A DNA stretch of 64,000 bases from Aquipuribacter nitratireducens. Lineage in GTDB: Bacteria > Actinomycetota > Actinomycetes > Actinomycetales > JBBAYJ01. Location: positions 1 to 64,000 of the forward strand of contig NZ_JBBEOG010000004.1 in the NCBI RefSeq assembly GCF_037860835.1, in the 5' to 3' direction. Shown piece by piece: positions 1 through 7,619 of the stretch. Within the stretch, counting starts at the first letter, position 1; each line of letters begins with the position of its first letter. The notes under the pieces are model-generated. The model saw nothing but the letters and a program-made list of their open reading frames with translations, did not search any database and was not told where the DNA came from. The position numbers and the translations under genes were made by a program.

Positions 1-2
1 GC

Positions 3-2309
3 GCCGGTGGCGCGGCCGGGCGCGGGGGCCGTCCGGGCGGCTCGGGCGGCTCGGGCGGCTCGGGCGGCTCGGGCGGCCCGGGACGCCGCGGTGGCGCGTC
101 GGGTGGGCCCGGTCGCGGTCGTCGCCGGGTGCGTCGGGTGCTGCAGGTCCTCGGGATCGCGGCCCTCGTCGCCGTCGTCCTCGGGGTCGCGGCCGTCGCG
201 GTCGCGTACGTCCGGACGTCGGTCCCGGACCCCAACGAGGCCGTCGGCGCGCAGACGACGACGGTGTACTACGCCGACGGCGAGACCGTCCTCGGCACGT
301 TCGCGGAGCAGGACCGCACGATCGTCGAGGCGGGCGAGATCCCCGACGAGGTACGCGAGGCCGTCGTCGCGGCCGAGGACCGCTCGTTCTACGAGAACCC
401 GGGCATCAGCCCGACCGGCATCGCCCGTGCGGCGTGGGGCATCGTGAGCGGCGAGCCCGCCGGCGGCGGGTCGACGATCACCCAGCAGTACGTGAAGAAC
501 TACTTCCTCACCTCCGACCAGACGGTCGAGCGCAAGGTGCGGGAGATCTTCATCGCGCTCAAGGTCGAGCAGCGCCTCGACAAGGAGCAGATCCTCACCG
601 ACTACCTCAACACCGTGTACTTCGGGCGCAACGCGTACGGCATCGAGGCGGCCGCGCAGGCGTACTTCGGCGTCCCGGCCGCGCAGCTCGACACGGCGCA
701 GGCCGCGCTCCTCGCCGGGGTCCTCCCCGCGCCGAACCGCTACGACCCGGCGGTCGACCCGGACGCGGCGCAGGAGCGCTTCGACTACGTCGTCGACGGT
801 CTCGTGGAGACCGGCGCCCTCACGCGGTCGGAGGCGGACGCGCTCACGCTGCCCGAGACCGTCGAGACCGAGCAGCCCGGCCGCTACGAGGGGACCCGCG
901 GGTACCTCCTCGAGGCGGCTCGCGAGGAGCTCGTCGAGCTCGGCTACCCCGAGAACGAGATCGACACCGGCGGCTACCGCGTCGTGACGACCTTCGACCA
1001 GCGGATCCAGGACGCCGCCGAGGCCGCCGTCGTCGAGGGCCTGCCGAGCGAGGAGGAGCTCGACGGCGAGACGCTGCCCGAGGGCCTGCGCGTCGGTGCG
1101 GTCACGATCGACCCGGCGACGGGAGGCGTGCTCGCGATGTACGGCGGTGAGGACCTCACGGAGGAGCAGAACCACGTCACGAAGGACATCGCCCAGGCCG
1201 GGTCGACGTTCAAGCCGTTCACGCTCGTCGCGGCGCTCGAGGCGGGTGTCCCCCTGACCGAGACGTTCGACGGCAACTCGGGCCGGGAGTTCGAGGGCTA
1301 CCCGAGGCCGGTGCGGAACTTCGGCGGCACCGACTACGGCACCGTCGACCTCGTCGACGCGACGGCGAACTCCGTCAACACCGCCTACGTCGAGCTCAAC
1401 CAGCAGATCGGGCCGGAGTCGACCGTCGACGTCGCCGTGCGCGCGGGGGTGCCGGAGGACACGCCCGGGCTCGACCCGTTCGTGTCCAACGTCCTCGGCA
1501 CCGCCTCGCCGCACCCCATCGACATGGCGCAGGCCTTCGCGACGTTCGCCGCCCAGGGCCAGCGGCACGAGTGGCACACCGTCGCGCGGGTCGAGGAGCC
1601 GAACGGCGCGGTCGCCTACGAGCCGGACCCCGAGGGCGCCCGGGTGTTCGAGGAGTCCGTGATGGCGGACGCGACGTACGCCCTCACGCAGGTCGTCGAG
1701 CGCGGCTCGGGCGACACCGCGCAGGCCCTCGACCGTCCGGTCGCAGGCAAGACGGGCACCTCGCAGGAGGGCCGCTCGGCGTGGTTCGTCGGCTACACGC
1801 CGCAGCTGGTGTCGGCCGTCACGGTGTACCAGGTCAACGAGGCCGGGGAGCCGGTCCCGATCGAGATCCCCGGCCGCTCCACCGTCACCGGCGGGTCGTA
1901 CCCCCTCGACATCTGGACCGAGCTCATGAGCCGCGCGCTCGAGGGCACGGAGGTGCTGGAGTTCCCGGAGCGGACGCAGCCGGCGCCCCCGAGCTCGACC
2001 CCGCGGCCGCAGCCGAGCGAGGTCGAGCCCGAGCCGGAGCCGGAGCCGAGCGTCGTGACGGAGACGGTGACGGAGGAGCCCAGCCCGACCCCGACCCCGA
2101 CGCCCACCCCGACCCCGGAGCCGGAGCCGGAGCCGGAGCCGACGGTCGAGCCGACGGTGCTGCCGGAGCCCTCGGCGCCCGTGCCGTCCGTGCCGCAGCC
2201 CTCGCAGGGCAACGGCGGTGGCGGTGGCGGTGGCGGCGGTGGCGGTGGCGGCGCCGGGGGTGGCGGGAACGGCCGACCGATACCGCCGAGCATCGAGCCG
2301 CTGCCGTGA
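3..2309 (+). CDS. Class A penicillin-binding protein (transglycosylase/transpeptidase), 5'-partial
   Basis: Bifunctional peptidoglycan synthase that polymerises lipid II glycan and cross-links stem peptides outside the membrane. The frame is open to the window edge, so the start lies upstream; the GTG at 129 would cut off a Gly/Ser/Arg-rich cytoplasmic tail (four GGS units from 36-77). One membrane segment follows at about 132-210. The GT51 domain shows AAEDRSFY (369-392) and GGSTITQQ (about 465-488). The transpeptidase shows STFKP (about 1201), SVN (about 1372) and KTGTS (about 1750). The C terminus is a Pro/Glu/Thr-rich stretch followed by a nearly pure Gly tail, common in actinobacterial PBPs and probably a wall-spanning linker. 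The downstream gene overlaps its stop codon. Confidence 0.95.
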   Translation, partial: AGGAAGRGGRPGGSGGSGGSGGSGGPGRRGGASGGPGRGRRRVRRVLQVLGIAALVAVVLGVAAVAVAYVRTSVPDPNEAVGAQTTTVYYADGETVLGTFAEQDRTIVEAGEIPDEVREAVVAAEDRSFYENPGISPTGIARAAWGIVSGEPAGGGSTITQQYVKNYFLTSDQTVERKVREIFIALKVEQRLDKEQILTDYLNTVYFGRNAYGIEAAAQAYFGVPAAQLDTAQAALLAGVLPAPNRYDPAVDPDAAQERFDYVVDGLVETGALTRSEADALTLPETVETEQPGRYEGTRGYLLEAAREELVELGYPENEIDTGGYRVVTTFDQRIQDAAEAAVVEGLPSEEELDGETLPEGLRVGAVTIDPATGGVLAMYGGEDLTEEQNHVTKDIAQAGSTFKPFTLVAALEAGVPLTETFDGNSGREFEGYPRPVRNFGGTDYGTVDLVDATANSVNTAYVELNQQIGPESTVDVAVRAGVPEDTPGLDPFVSNVLGTASPHPIDMAQAFATFAAQGQRHEWHTVARVEEPNGAVAYEPDPEGARVFEESVMADATYALTQVVERGSGDTAQALDRPVAGKTGTSQEGRSAWFVGYTPQLVSAVTVYQVNEAGEPVPIEIPGRSTVTGGSYPLDIWTELMSRALEGTEVLEFPERTQPAPPSSTPRPQPSEVEPEPEPEPSVVTETVTEEPSPTPTPTPTPTPEPEPEPEPTVEPTVLPEPSAPVPSVPQPSQGNGGGGGGGGGGGGGAGGGGNGRPIPPSIEPLP
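36..80 (+). repeat. 9-bp tandem repeat encoding Gly-Gly-Ser units
   Basis: The unit ggcggctcg is repeated four times with no change in frame and then decays. It encodes GGS repeats in the cytoplasmic tail of the penicillin-binding protein. Because the unit is a multiple of three, length changes would alter the linker without breaking the gene. Confidence 0.75.
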
Positions 2310-3727
2310 GCGACCCGGTCGTCGCGCCGACGCGGGAGGACCCGTTCGCCCGCTGGGCGAGCCGGGTCGTCGGCGGGCCGGCCGGGAGCCGCATCCGCAC
2401 GCCGGGGCACGCGTGGTGGTCGCCCGCCCGCGTCCTCGTGCTCGTCTCGGTCGTCACGGGGGCGCTCGCGCTCGTGCGGCTGCAGCACTGCCGCGTGACG
2501 GGCTGGACGACGCCGGGGCAGTTCGTCCACACGTGCTACTCCGACGTCGCGGTCCTCCACGCCACCCTCGGCGGGAGCCCCGCGGCCGTCCTCGGCCTCG
2601 ACCCCGCCTCGCCCGACGGCTTCACCCAGCCCGCCCTCACCGCGTACGTGCTGGCGGCGCTCGCCACCCTCGCCGCACCCCTCGAGGGGCTGTCCGAGGG
2701 GCTGTCCCCGGCGGCGGAGGGGGTCGCCGTCGCGCCGCGCGTCTTCCTCGACCTGTGGGCCGTCGTCGCGGTGCTGGCCCTCGTCGTCATGGTGCTGGCC
2801 GTCGTGCGGCTCGCGGGCCGGCGTCCGTGGGACGCCCTCCTGGTCGCGGCCAGCCCCGTCGTCGTCCTGTCCGGGCTGGTGTCCGCGGACCTGCTCGGTG
2901 TCGCGCTCGGGGTGCTGGCGCTCGCGCTGTGGAGCCGGGAGCGGCCCGTGGCCGCCGGCGTCGTCCTCGGGCTCGCGGTGGCGGCCCGGTTCCACGTCGT
3001 CCTCGTCGCGCTCGCGCTGCTCCTCGTCGCGCTCCGCTCCGACCGGCTCCGGGAGGTCGCGACGACGCTGTCGGCGGCCGCCTTCGTGTGGGCGGCGGCG
3101 AACCTGCCGCTCGTCCTGCTCGCCCCGGCGGCGTGGACCGCGCCCGCCCGCGGCTGGTGGAGCGCGGACCCCGGGTACGGCTCGCTGCTGGTGCTGCCGC
3201 GGCTCCTCGCCGACGAGGGCGTCGCCGTCCGGGCCCTCACCGGACCCCAGTCGGCGGTCATCCAGGCCGTCCTCCTGGTCGCGGGGCTCGCGGCGGTCGT
3301 CGTGTGGGTGCTGTCGGCGCGGGTGGCGCCGCGGCTGCCGGTCGTCGTCCTCGTCCTCGTCGCGCTCACCCTCGTCGTGAGCAAGACCGTCCCGGTCCAG
3401 GCGTCCCTGTGGCTGCTGCCGTGGGCGGCGCTCGCGGTGCCCCGCTGGCGCGAGCACCTGTGGTGGTGGGCCGCCGAGGCGCTGTACGTCGTGTCGGTCT
3501 GGCAGTACCTCGTCGGGCTGTCGGAGGCGAACCGCGCCCTGCCCGCGGGCTTCTACGCGGCCGCCGTCGTGGCCAGGCTCGCCGCGGTGGCGTGGCTCGC
3601 GTGGTGTGCGTACCGGCTCAGCCGGCACCCGGAGACCGACCCCGTGCGCCGCGACGCCGGTGGCGGGGACCCCGCCGGTGGCGTCCTCGCGCGGTCGAAG
3701 GACCGGCCGGTCGTCCAGCTCGCGTAG
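2306..3727 (+). CDS. Glycosyltransferase family 87 (DUF2029)-like integral membrane protein
   Basis: About 473 residues with some ten hydrophobic segments, a first membrane span near residues 40-60 followed by an exposed loop with the pattern CYSD, and further long helices to about residue 440. This is the layout of the GT-C/DUF2029 enzymes that in actinomycetes move mannose from polyprenyl-phosphate donors onto extracytoplasmic glycolipids. The GTG start overlaps the PBP stop (GTGA), so the two are translationally coupled, which fits a cell-envelope role. The substrate cannot be read from the sequence. The cytoplasmic C-terminal 40 residues are polar and low in complexity. Confidence 0.8.
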   Translation: MSDPVVAPTREDPFARWASRVVGGPAGSRIRTPGHAWWSPARVLVLVSVVTGALALVRLQHCRVTGWTTPGQFVHTCYSDVAVLHATLGGSPAAVLGLDPASPDGFTQPALTAYVLAALATLAAPLEGLSEGLSPAAEGVAVAPRVFLDLWAVVAVLALVVMVLAVVRLAGRRPWDALLVAASPVVVLSGLVSADLLGVALGVLALALWSRERPVAAGVVLGLAVAARFHVVLVALALLLVALRSDRLREVATTLSAAAFVWAAANLPLVLLAPAAWTAPARGWWSADPGYGSLLVLPRLLADEGVAVRALTGPQSAVIQAVLLVAGLAAVVVWVLSARVAPRLPVVVLVLVALTLVVSKTVPVQASLWLLPWAALAVPRWREHLWWWAAEALYVVSVWQYLVGLSEANRALPAGFYAAAVVARLAAVAWLAWCAYRLSRHPETDPVRRDAGGGDPAGGVLARSKDRPVVQLA

Positions 3728-3758
3728 GCCGAGCGCGGGCGACAATGGCCCATCACAA

Positions 3759-3775
3759 CCCCTGTGCCGCAGGGG
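3759..3775 (+). promoter_or_regulatory. Hairpin 1 with CTGTGCCGCAG core
   Basis: CCCCTG and CAGGGG pair perfectly across the loop TGCCG. The same 11-base core recurs 50 bp downstream. It could be the terminator of the GT87 gene or part of the rpsF leader; there is no T-run after it. Confidence 0.45.
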
Positions 3776-3810
3776 ATACAGCTCGGATTCGAGGCCTCTC
3801 GCGTCCACGA

Positions 3811-3828
3811 CCTCTGTGCCGCAGGAGG
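3811..3828 (+). promoter_or_regulatory. Hairpin 2 with CTGTGCCGCAG core
   Basis: ACCT-CTG pairs with CAG-(G)-AGGT around the same TGCCG loop as hairpin 1, with a single bulged G. The repeated loop contains CCG, the trinucleotide known from S6:S18-binding rpsF leaders, but the hairpin lies over 200 bp before rpsF and upstream of the predicted -10, so that link is speculative. Confidence 0.4.
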
Positions 3829-3911
3829 TGTGGTGGTGCGGGCGCGGGCGAACGCCGGCGAGCGATGCGGTCGCGGCCTGTGGACGGCGCGGAGCACCGG
3901 CCGCCAGCCGG

Positions 3912-3917
3912 TACCCT
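3912..3917 (+). promoter_or_regulatory. Likely -10 box of the rpsF operon
   Basis: TACCCT matches the actinobacterial TANNNT -10 consensus. No good -35 is visible 16-19 bp upstream. A transcript from here would have a leader of about 120 nt before rpsF. Confidence 0.45.
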
Positions 3918-4046
3918 GGTCGCTTGTGCCCGGCCCGGTAGGGCCTGCCGAGCGCCCCGCCGGGGCCCGAGGCGGCACGGACGCACGAACCCTCCTGCCA
4001 CGGACGGACCGTGGCCGACGAGACCACAGGAGGTGGGTACCCGCAC

Positions 4047-4337
4047 ATGCGTCAGTACGAGCTCATGATCATCCTCGACTCGGACCTCGAGGAGCGCACC
4101 GTGGCCCCGAGCCTGGAGCGCTACCTCTCGGTGATCCGCGAGGCCGGTGGCACCATCGACGGCGTCGACGTCTGGGGCCGTCGCCGGATGGCCTACCCCA
4201 TCAACAAGAAGCCCGAGGGCATCTACGCCGTCGTCACGATGAAGACCGAGCCTGCGGCCGCTCTCGAGCTCGACCGCCAGCTCAACCTCAACGAGTCGGT
4301 CGTCCGGACCAAGCTCATCCGTCCCGACGCCCGCTGA
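4047..4337 (+). CDS. rpsF: 30S ribosomal protein bS6
   Basis: 96 residues beginning [10 protein letters not shown], the classic S6 opening, and carrying [17 protein letters not shown], the conserved central strand-loop. S6 binds 16S rRNA in the platform together with S18, encoded two genes downstream. The ATG at 4047 was chosen over an in-frame GTG at 4011 because the family starts with M-R-x-Y-E and an aggagg Shine-Dalgarno lies 12 bp before it. It is the first gene of the operon rpsF-ssb-rpsR-rplI. Confidence 0.97.
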   Translation: MRQYELMIILDSDLEERTVAPSLERYLSVIREAGGTIDGVDVWGRRRMAYPINKKPEGIYAVVTMKTEPAAALELDRQLNLNESVVRTKLIRPDAR

Positions 4338-4356
4338 CGAGCCGAGGAGAGCCCCC

Positions 4357-4929
4357 ATGGCCGGAGAGACCATCGTCACGCTGGTCGGCAACCTCACCGC
4401 CGACCCCGAGCTGCGGTTCACCCCGTCCGGGTCCGCCGTCGCGAACTTCACCGTCGCGAGCACGCCCCGTACGTTCGACCGGCAGTCGAACGAGTGGAAG
4501 GACGGCGAGACGCTGTTCATGCGCTGCTCGATCTGGCGCGAGGCGGCCGAGAACGTCGCCGAGTCGCTGACCAAGGGCACCCGCGTCGTCGTGACGGGCC
4601 GCATGAAGTCGCGCTCCTTCCAGACGAAGGAGGGCGAGAACCGCACGGTCATCGAGCTCGAGGCCGACGAGGTCGGCCCGTCGCTGCGCTACGCGACCGC
4701 CAAGGTCAACCGCACCCAACGCGGGGGCGGCGGCTTCGGTGGCGGCCAGGGTGGCGGCCAGGGCGGTGGCTGGCAGGGCGGCCCGCAGGGCGGCGGCGCG
4801 CAGGGCGGCTACGGCCAGCCCGCGGCGCAGGGCGCCCCGGGCGGGCAGGGCAACCAGGGCGGCTACGCCGACCCGTGGGCGACCGGTCCCGCCGCCGGCG
4901 GCTACTCCGACGACGAGCCCCCGTTCTGA
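4357..4929 (+). CDS. ssb: Single-stranded DNA-binding protein
   Basis: 190 residues. The N-terminal OB fold (about 1-115) contains [18 protein letters not shown] and the tetramerising strands. The disordered linker is Gly/Gln-rich ([15 protein letters not shown] and similar) and the protein ends in the acidic tip DDEPPF, which recruits replication and repair partners. The cgaggag Shine-Dalgarno is 7 bp before the ATG. Its place between rpsF and rpsR is conserved in many bacteria and co-expresses replication and ribosomal proteins. This looks like the essential replicative SSB and not a competence paralogue. Confidence 0.97.
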   Translation: MAGETIVTLVGNLTADPELRFTPSGSAVANFTVASTPRTFDRQSNEWKDGETLFMRCSIWREAAENVAESLTKGTRVVVTGRMKSRSFQTKEGENRTVIELEADEVGPSLRYATAKVNRTQRGGGGFGGGQGGGQGGGWQGGPQGGGAQGGYGQPAAQGAPGGQGNQGGYADPWATGPAAGGYSDDEPPF

Positions 4930-4991
4930 CCGGGGCTCCACAGACCTGACCCGCTCTGCGCGGGTACCCATCGAGAACCAGAGGAGACACC

Positions 4992-5237
4992 GTGGCTGCC
5001 GCCAAGAAGCCGGTGCTGCGCAAGCCCAAGAAGAAGCTCAACCCGCTCAAGAGCGCGGGTGTGGACTACATCGACTACAAGGACACCGCCCTGCTGCGGA
5101 AGTTCATCTCCGACCGGGGCAAGATCCGCGCCCGCCGGGTCACCGGGGTGACGGTGCAGCAGCAGCGCCAGATCGCCCAGGCGATCAAGAACGCGCGCGA
5201 GATGGCGCTGCTCCCCTACTCCAGCTCCGGGCGCTGA
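4992..5237 (+). CDS. rpsR: 30S ribosomal protein bS18
   Basis: 81 residues with [20 protein letters not shown] and [19 protein letters not shown], the signature helices of S18. There is no Cys cluster, so this is a zinc-independent form. The start is GTG, preceded by the Shine-Dalgarno gaggag. A 6-bp stem (ACCCGC/GCGGGT, 4949-4965) lies in the ssb-rpsR spacer and might be a processing or attenuation site. S18 pairs with S6 in the 30S platform. Confidence 0.97.
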   Translation: MAAAKKPVLRKPKKKLNPLKSAGVDYIDYKDTALLRKFISDRGKIRARRVTGVTVQQQRQIAQAIKNAREMALLPYSSSGR

Positions 5238-5252
5238 GGGAGGACCTGACGC

Positions 5253-5699
5253 ATGAAGCTCATCCTCACGCAGGAGGTCACCGGTCTCGGCGAGCCCGGT
5301 GACGTCGTCGACGTCAAGGACGGCTACGGCCGCAACTTCCTCCTCCCCCGCCGGCTCGCCACGCCGTGGACCAAGGGCGGCGAGGCGCAGGTGACGGCGA
5401 TCCAGCGCGCCCGAAAGGCACGCGAGATCGCGAGCATCGAGGAGGCGCAGACCGTGCGGGCACGGCTGCAGGAGCGTCCCGTGCAGGTGCAGGCGAAGGC
5501 CGGTGCCAGCGGGCGGCTCTTCGGCGCCGTCACCCCGGCCGACGTCGCGCAGGCCCTCGAGGCCGCCGGTGCGCCGTCCGTCGACCGCCGCAAGGTCGTC
5601 ATCGGTCAGCCGATCAAGTCGCTCGGCTCGTACAGCGTCGCGGTGCGCCTGCACCCCGAGGTGACCGCGAGCGTCGACGTCGAGGTCGTCTCCGGCTGA
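5253..5699 (+). CDS. rplI: 50S ribosomal protein bL9
   Basis: 148 residues. The N-terminal domain begins [19 protein letters not shown] and contains [14 protein letters not shown], the universal L9 signature. A long connecting helix (about 40-75) leads to the C-terminal rRNA-binding domain. It is the last gene of the operon, 15 bp after rpsR, and is followed by a strong palindromic terminator. Confidence 0.97.
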   Translation: MKLILTQEVTGLGEPGDVVDVKDGYGRNFLLPRRLATPWTKGGEAQVTAIQRARKAREIASIEEAQTVRARLQERPVQVQAKAGASGRLFGAVTPADVAQALEAAGAPSVDRRKVVIGQPIKSLGSYSVAVRLHPEVTASVDVEVVSG

Positions 5700-5720
5700 G
5701 TCCGACGTACGCGCCGCAGG

Positions 5721-5750
5721 AGGCCGGTCCCGCACGTGCGGGACCGGCCT
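5721..5750. terminator. Perfect 30-bp palindromic terminator, bidirectional
   Basis: Two 15-base arms (AGGCCGGTCCCGCAC and its exact complement) pair without a mismatch. It lies between the convergent rplI and MATE genes, so it can stop transcription from both sides. There is no T-run, as is common in actinomycetes. Confidence 0.85.
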
Positions 5751-5777
5751 CGTGCGCTGTGGAGCGCACGGCTCGGG

Positions 5778-7139
5778 TCAGTCGGCCCCGAGCACGAGCC
5801 AGCGGTCGGAACGCGCCCGCAGGCCGAGGGTGACGGCGCGGGCGGCCATGTAGCCGCCGGCGAACGCGAGCCACAGCACGACCAGGCCGGTCGTCCCGCG
5901 CAGACCCAGGAGCGGCACGATCGCGACCAGCGGGAGGTAGGCGAGCAGCGCGACGACCCCTGCCCGCGCGAGGTAGGACCCGTCACCGGCGCCGATGAGG
6001 ACGCCGTCGAGCACGAAGACGTAGCCGGCCAGTGGCGCTGTGACGCCGACGACGAGCAGCCCCGCGGTGATCCCGGTCCGAACGTCCGCCACCGGACTGA
6101 AGACCACGGGGAGCAGCGGCGACGTCGCGGCGAGCAGGCCGCCGAGCACGGCCCCGCCGCCGACGCCCCAGCGGACCATCAGCGCGGTGGCGCCCAGGGC
6201 CGCGGAGACGTCGCCGGCGCCGAGGCTGCGCCCGGTGAGGGCCTGCGCGGCGATGGCGATGGCGTCGAGGGCGAAGGCGCCGAAGGTCCACACGGTGAAG
6301 ACGACCTGGTGCGCGGCGAGGGACGTCCCGCCGGTGCCGGCGGCGACCCAGACCGTCACGAGGAGGGCGACGCGCAGCGTGACCGTGCGCAGCAGCAGCG
6401 GCACGCCCGCGCGGGCCGCCGTCGCGATGCCCGCAGCGTGGGGCCGCAGCGCCGCCGAGTGCCGCCGGGCGCCGCGGACCACGAGCACCCCGAGCCAGAC
6501 GGCCATCGTGGTCTGGGCCACGACCGTGCCCCACGCCGAGCCTGCGATGCCGAGGGCCGGCGCGGGCCCGGGCCCGTGGACGAGGACGAGGGACAGGACG
6601 GCGTTCCACGTGAAACCGACGACCGCGACGACCAGCGGCGTGCGGGTGTCCTGCAAGCCGCGCAGCACCCCGGTGGCCGCGAGGACGAACAGCATCGCCG
6701 GGATGCCGGTCATCGAGACGGTGAGGTACGCGACCGCCTCGGCCGCGACGCCGGGCGGGACACCGAAGGCGCTGACGACGGCAGGCGCGGACAGCGCCCC
6801 GACCGAGGCGGTCACCGCCCCGACCGCGAGCGCCAACCAGCAGCCGTCGACGCCGACCGTGAAGGCCGGCCCCAGCCGGCCGGCCCCGAGCTGCCGGGAG
6901 ACGGTGGCGGTCGTGCCGTAGGCCAGGACGACGAACAGCCCGACGAGCGTCGACAGCACGGCGGACGCGACGCCGAGCCCGGCGAGCGGGTCGGTCCCCA
7001 GACGGCCGACGATCGCCGTGTCCGTGAGGAGGAAGAGCGGTTCGACGACGAGAGCCCCGAAAGCCGGGACGGCGAGGGCGAGCACCTCCCGGCGCGCCAC
7101 CGAGCCGGAACCGGGCCGTCCGGCCGTGGTGCCGCTCAC
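5778..7139 (-). CDS. MATE family efflux transporter (DinF-like)
   Basis: 453 residues with about twelve membrane helices in two related halves. The first half contains the MATE signature region AVPAFGALVVEPLFLLTDTA and VGRLGTDPLAGLGVA. Such proteins export cationic drugs or metabolites in exchange for Na+ or H+. The GTG start has an aaggggaa Shine-Dalgarno upstream. It is transcribed towards rplI and away from dnaB. The subfamily resembles DinF-like proteins. The substrate is unknown. Confidence 0.9.
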   Translation of the reverse strand: MSGTTAGRPGSGSVARREVLALAVPAFGALVVEPLFLLTDTAIVGRLGTDPLAGLGVASAVLSTLVGLFVVLAYGTTATVSRQLGAGRLGPAFTVGVDGCWLALAVGAVTASVGALSAPAVVSAFGVPPGVAAEAVAYLTVSMTGIPAMLFVLAATGVLRGLQDTRTPLVVAVVGFTWNAVLSLVLVHGPGPAPALGIAGSAWGTVVAQTTMAVWLGVLVVRGARRHSAALRPHAAGIATAARAGVPLLLRTVTLRVALLVTVWVAAGTGGTSLAAHQVVFTVWTFGAFALDAIAIAAQALTGRSLGAGDVSAALGATALMVRWGVGGGAVLGGLLAATSPLLPVVFSPVADVRTGITAGLLVVGVTAPLAGYVFVLDGVLIGAGDGSYLARAGVVALLAYLPLVAIVPLLGLRGTTGLVVLWLAFAGGYMAARAVTLGLRARSDRWLVLGAD

Positions 7140-7619
7140 CCGTCAACTTCCCCTTTCAACAATGTGGACAGACCTGTGGACAGTCCTGGCTGCCAGGCCC
7201 GCCGGCGCCTCCCCCGAACGGTGGACACCCTGGGCCCCCCGCTCGCGGGAGGGAGCCTCCCCGGACACCCCACAGCGTCGTCCACTGAAGAAGTTTTTTC
7301 CCTCCACACCCTCCGGATCGAGGTCCGTGCTGGTCACAGCGTTGCACGCCCGACACGCCCGTCTCGGCTCCTGGGCGTGTCCACAGCCCCGTCCACAGGG
7401 GTGGACAACGACTTCGGCGTGACGACGGGAGATCACCCGTCCGGTCCCCACAGCCGTCCACAGGACCTGTGGACGACCGTCTTGGCGTGTCGGCATCCCG
7501 ACCCCTAGCGTCCCCGCGGACCACGGTCAGCGGCAGCCGAAGAGCCGTTGTGTCGCGGGGTCGGCGTAGACCGGTCCCGTGGCTCGGAGGGACAGAGCCG
7601 TGGCCCCGGGAGGAGCAGT
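7140..7619. other. 480-bp intergenic region between MATE and dnaB with DnaA-box-like cluster
   Basis: No credible gene on either strand. The region contains repeated GTCCACA motifs in both orientations, an A/T-rich tract around 7286-7303 that is unusual for this window, and the dnaB leader. Details are under the DnaA-box entry. Confidence 0.7.
7163..7476. promoter_or_regulatory. Cluster of DnaA-box-like 9-mers
   Basis: Sites seen: TGTGGACAG at 7163-7171 and 7175-7183; GTGTCCACA at 7377-7385; CCGTCCACA at 7389-7397; GGTGGACAA at 7400-7408; CCGTCCACA at 7454-7462; TGTGGACGA at 7468-7476. Each differs by one or two bases from TTGTCCACA, the high-G+C actinobacterial DnaA box, read on one strand or the other. 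Weaker matches lie at 7220-7228 and 7278-7286. A minor replication origin, a DnaA titration site and DnaA control of dnaB are all possible. Confidence 0.55.

Larger units (their letters stand above)
3728..4046. other. 319-bp intergenic leader region before rpsF
   Basis: No credible reading frame of its own. It holds two related hairpins (3759-3775 and 3811-3828) and a likely -10 box (3912-3917) for the ribosomal operon. The rpsF Shine-Dalgarno (aggagg) is at about 4029-4034. Confidence 0.6.

Noticed and set aside
1793-4048. A 751-codon open frame on the minus strand across the PBP and GT87 genes.
   Set aside because: Low-complexity Arg/Gly/Pro-rich translation with no domain. It is the shadow of two well-supported genes, as expected at this G+C content.
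7163-7476. Calling the DnaA-box cluster the chromosomal origin.
   Set aside because: dnaA, dnaN and rpmH are not in the window, and the boxes are imperfect; it is listed only as a cluster.
5736-7508. A 590-codon plus-strand frame opposite the MATE gene.
   Set aside because: Charged, repetitive translation without a fold; the opposite strand encodes a clear MATE transporter.
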